DNA of 8,200 nucleotides, from the NCBI GenBank assembly GCA_945872035.1, contig CAMBYA010000091.1, positions 1-8,200 on the forward strand, read 5' to 3'. Source of the DNA: Rhizobium sp. Q54 (GTDB taxonomy: Bacteria > Pseudomonadota > Alphaproteobacteria > SMXS01). Position 1 is the stretch's first letter. Each line of letters opens with the position of its first letter. Positions 6,994 through 8,200 of the stretch are shown piece by piece. The notes under the pieces are model-generated. The model was not told the origin of the DNA. It searched no databases and saw only the letters and a program-made list of their open reading frames with translations. Position numbers and translations under genes: made by a program.

Positions 6994-8200
6994 TGCCACA
7001 CGCGTCATTCCAGATCGAAGACCTCATTGCTTCCTACCGGGACGGGCGCACCACGCCCGAGGCGGTGATCGACGAGGTTTATGACCGGATCGACGCCTGG
7101 CCCGACAAGGCGGTATGGATCAGCCTGTTCCCGCGCGAGGAGGCGCTGGCGAAGGCCAAGGCGCTGGCCGCGCGGCCCGAGGGCGTCGACGGCCTGCCGC
7201 TCTACGGCATCCCGTTCGCGGTGAAGGACAACATCGACGTCGCCGGCCTGCCGACCACCGCGGCGTGTCCCGACTACGCCTACCAGCCGTGGGAGAACGC
7301 CACGGCGGTGCAGCGGCTGCTCGACGCCGGCGCCCTGGTCATCGGCAAGACCAATCTGGACCAGTTCGCCACCGGCCTCAACGGCACCCGCTCGCCCTAT
7401 GGCGCGCCGCGCTGCGTGTTCGACCAGGAGTACATCTCCGGCGGCTCCAGCTCCGGCTCGGCGGTGGCGGTGGCCTCGGGCATGGTGTCGTTCTCGCTCG
7501 GCACCGACACGGCCGGATCGGGCCGGGTGCCGGCGGCGCTGAACAACATCGTCGGGGTCAAGCCGACCAAGGGTCTGCTCAGCACGGCTGGTGTGGTGCC
7601 CGCCTGCCGGTCGCTCGATTGCGTCACCGTGTTCGCGCTCAATGTCGGCGACGGCAGCCGGGTGCGGCGCATCGCCTCGGCCAATGACGGCGACGATCCC
7701 TATGGCCGGACCATGACGCCCAAAGCGATGCCACTTCGCGGCTTCCGCTTCGGCGTGCTGGCCGGCGAGGACCGCAACTTCTTCGGCGACAAGGACGCGG
7801 CGGGCCTCTACGACCGGGCCTGTGAGCGCCTCGCCAGCCTGGGCGGTCAGGCGGTGCCGTTCGACTACCAGCCGTTCCGCGACGCCGCCGCGCTGCTCTA
7901 TGACGGCCCGTGGGTGGCCGAGCGTCTCGCGGCGATCCAGACCTTCTTCAACAACAATCCCATGGCGGTGCATCCGGTGGTGCGCCAGATCATCCAGGGC
8001 GGCCGCCGGTTCAGTGCGCTCGACGCCTTCGAGGGCCAGTACCGGCTGAAGGCGCTGGAGCGGGTGGCGGCGCGCGAGTGGGAGAAGTTCGACTTCATGC
8101 TGCTGCCGACCTGCCCCACCACCTACAAGGTGGCGGACATGGAGGCCAATCCGGTCGAGTACAATTCCAATCTGGGCCTCTACACCAACTTCGTGAACCT
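6993..8200 (+). CDS. atzF: Allophanate hydrolase, N-terminal part (cut by window end)
   Basis: The frame opens with ATG at 6993, overlapping the carboxylase stop (TGATG), with GAAGG at 6981-6985 as ribosome-binding site. It runs without a stop to the window end, giving about 402 residues of a protein normally near 600. It is an amidase-signature enzyme with Lys78 (IPFAVKDN), cis-Ser152 (GGSSSGS) and nucleophile Ser176 (DTAGSGRVPA). The spacings of 74 and 24 residues equal those of the AtzF triad Lys91-Ser165-Ser189. TGLNGTRSPYG and the late stretch LPTCPTTY...NLGLYTNFVNL are characteristic of allophanate hydrolases rather than general amidases. The enzyme hydrolyses allophanate; the products end as two ammonia and two CO2 (or bicarbonate), completing the pathway begun by the carboxylase and deiminase. 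The end of the amidase domain and the C-terminal domain lie beyond the window, so their integrity cannot be judged. Confidence 0.95.
   Translation, partial: MPHASFQIEDLIASYRDGRTTPEAVIDEVYDRIDAWPDKAVWISLFPREEALAKAKALAARPEGVDGLPLYGIPFAVKDNIDVAGLPTTAACPDYAYQPWENATAVQRLLDAGALVIGKTNLDQFATGLNGTRSPYGAPRCVFDQEYISGGSSSGSAVAVASGMVSFSLGTDTAGSGRVPAALNNIVGVKPTKGLLSTAGVVPACRSLDCVTVFALNVGDGSRVRRIASANDGDDPYGRTMTPKAMPLRGFRFGVLAGEDRNFFGDKDAAGLYDRACERLASLGGQAVPFDYQPFRDAAALLYDGPWVAERLAAIQTFFNNNPMAVHPVVRQIIQGGRRFSALDAFEGQYRLKALERVAAREWEKFDFMLLPTCPTTYKVADMEANPVEYNSNLGLYTNFVN

Noticed and set aside
4573..7008. Long - strand open frames (299 and 333 residues) opposite the carboxylase
   Set aside because: Their composition (Arg, Gly, Asp, His, Val rich) mirrors the codon bias of the carboxylase on the + strand, and no motif or ribosome-binding site supports them.
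7115..7687. 190-residue + strand open frame inside atzF
   Set aside because: Out of frame with the amidase and rich in Arg/Gly/Ala; the correct frame from 6993 is open to the window end and shows the amidase signature.
7005..7973. 322-residue - strand open frame opposite atzF
   Set aside because: It covers the amidase catalytic motifs of the + strand gene; the + frame carries all catalytic residues, so the - frame is a shadow.
1..8200. Search for CRISPR arrays, tRNA genes, insertion sequences, riboswitches or terminators
   Set aside because: The window is nearly all coding, with gaps of at most about 10 bases; I saw no spaced repeat array, tRNA-like fold, inverted terminal repeats or hairpin-plus-T run.

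Overview
This is a high-GC stretch, read entirely on the + strand, that looks like the chromosome of a proteobacterium, most likely an alphaproteobacterium. That assignment rests on codon bias and on the general look of the proteins, not on a marker gene. It holds one compact nitrogen-scavenging operon, cut at both ends by the window. No RNA gene, mobile element, CRISPR array, promoter or terminator was recognised, and the largest gap between genes is about 10 bases.

Layout: (1) 1-261, the C-terminal end of an ABC-transporter substrate-binding protein. (2) 272-1109, the membrane permease of the same transporter, whose reading frame breaks near 587. (3) 1109-1927, its ATPase. (4) 1937-2764 and (5) 2775-3410, two paralogous DUF1989 proteins, long annotated 'urea carboxylase/amidolyase-associated proteins' and more recently shown in other bacteria to be the two subunits of carboxyguanidine deiminase. 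(6) 3412-6993, a complete biotin-dependent carboxylase of the urea/guanidine carboxylase family. (7) 6993 to the window end, the N-terminal two thirds or so of allophanate hydrolase (AtzF).

How they fit together: the transporter would bring in a small nitrogen compound. The carboxylase would use ATP and bicarbonate to carboxylate it. If the substrate is guanidine, the DUF1989 pair would deiminate carboxyguanidine to allophanate, and AtzF would split allophanate into CO2 and ammonia. The paired DUF1989 genes between transporter and carboxylase make guanidine a better guess than urea, although automated annotation would say urea. The genes are joined by stop/start overlaps or very short spacers, each with a purine-rich ribosome-binding site, which points to one transcript with translational coupling.

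The clearest anomaly is the permease. Its first ~105 codons are in one frame and the rest in another, with about five residues of the expected membrane segment apparently missing at the junction. By chance the ATPase lies in the same frame as the permease N-terminus, so a naive gene call makes a 551-residue false fusion. The break is either a true inactivating indel or a sequence/assembly error. I found no wholly unknown system here. The value lies in the corrected pathway assignment, the broken permease and the unequal metal-site residues in the two DUF1989 subunits.
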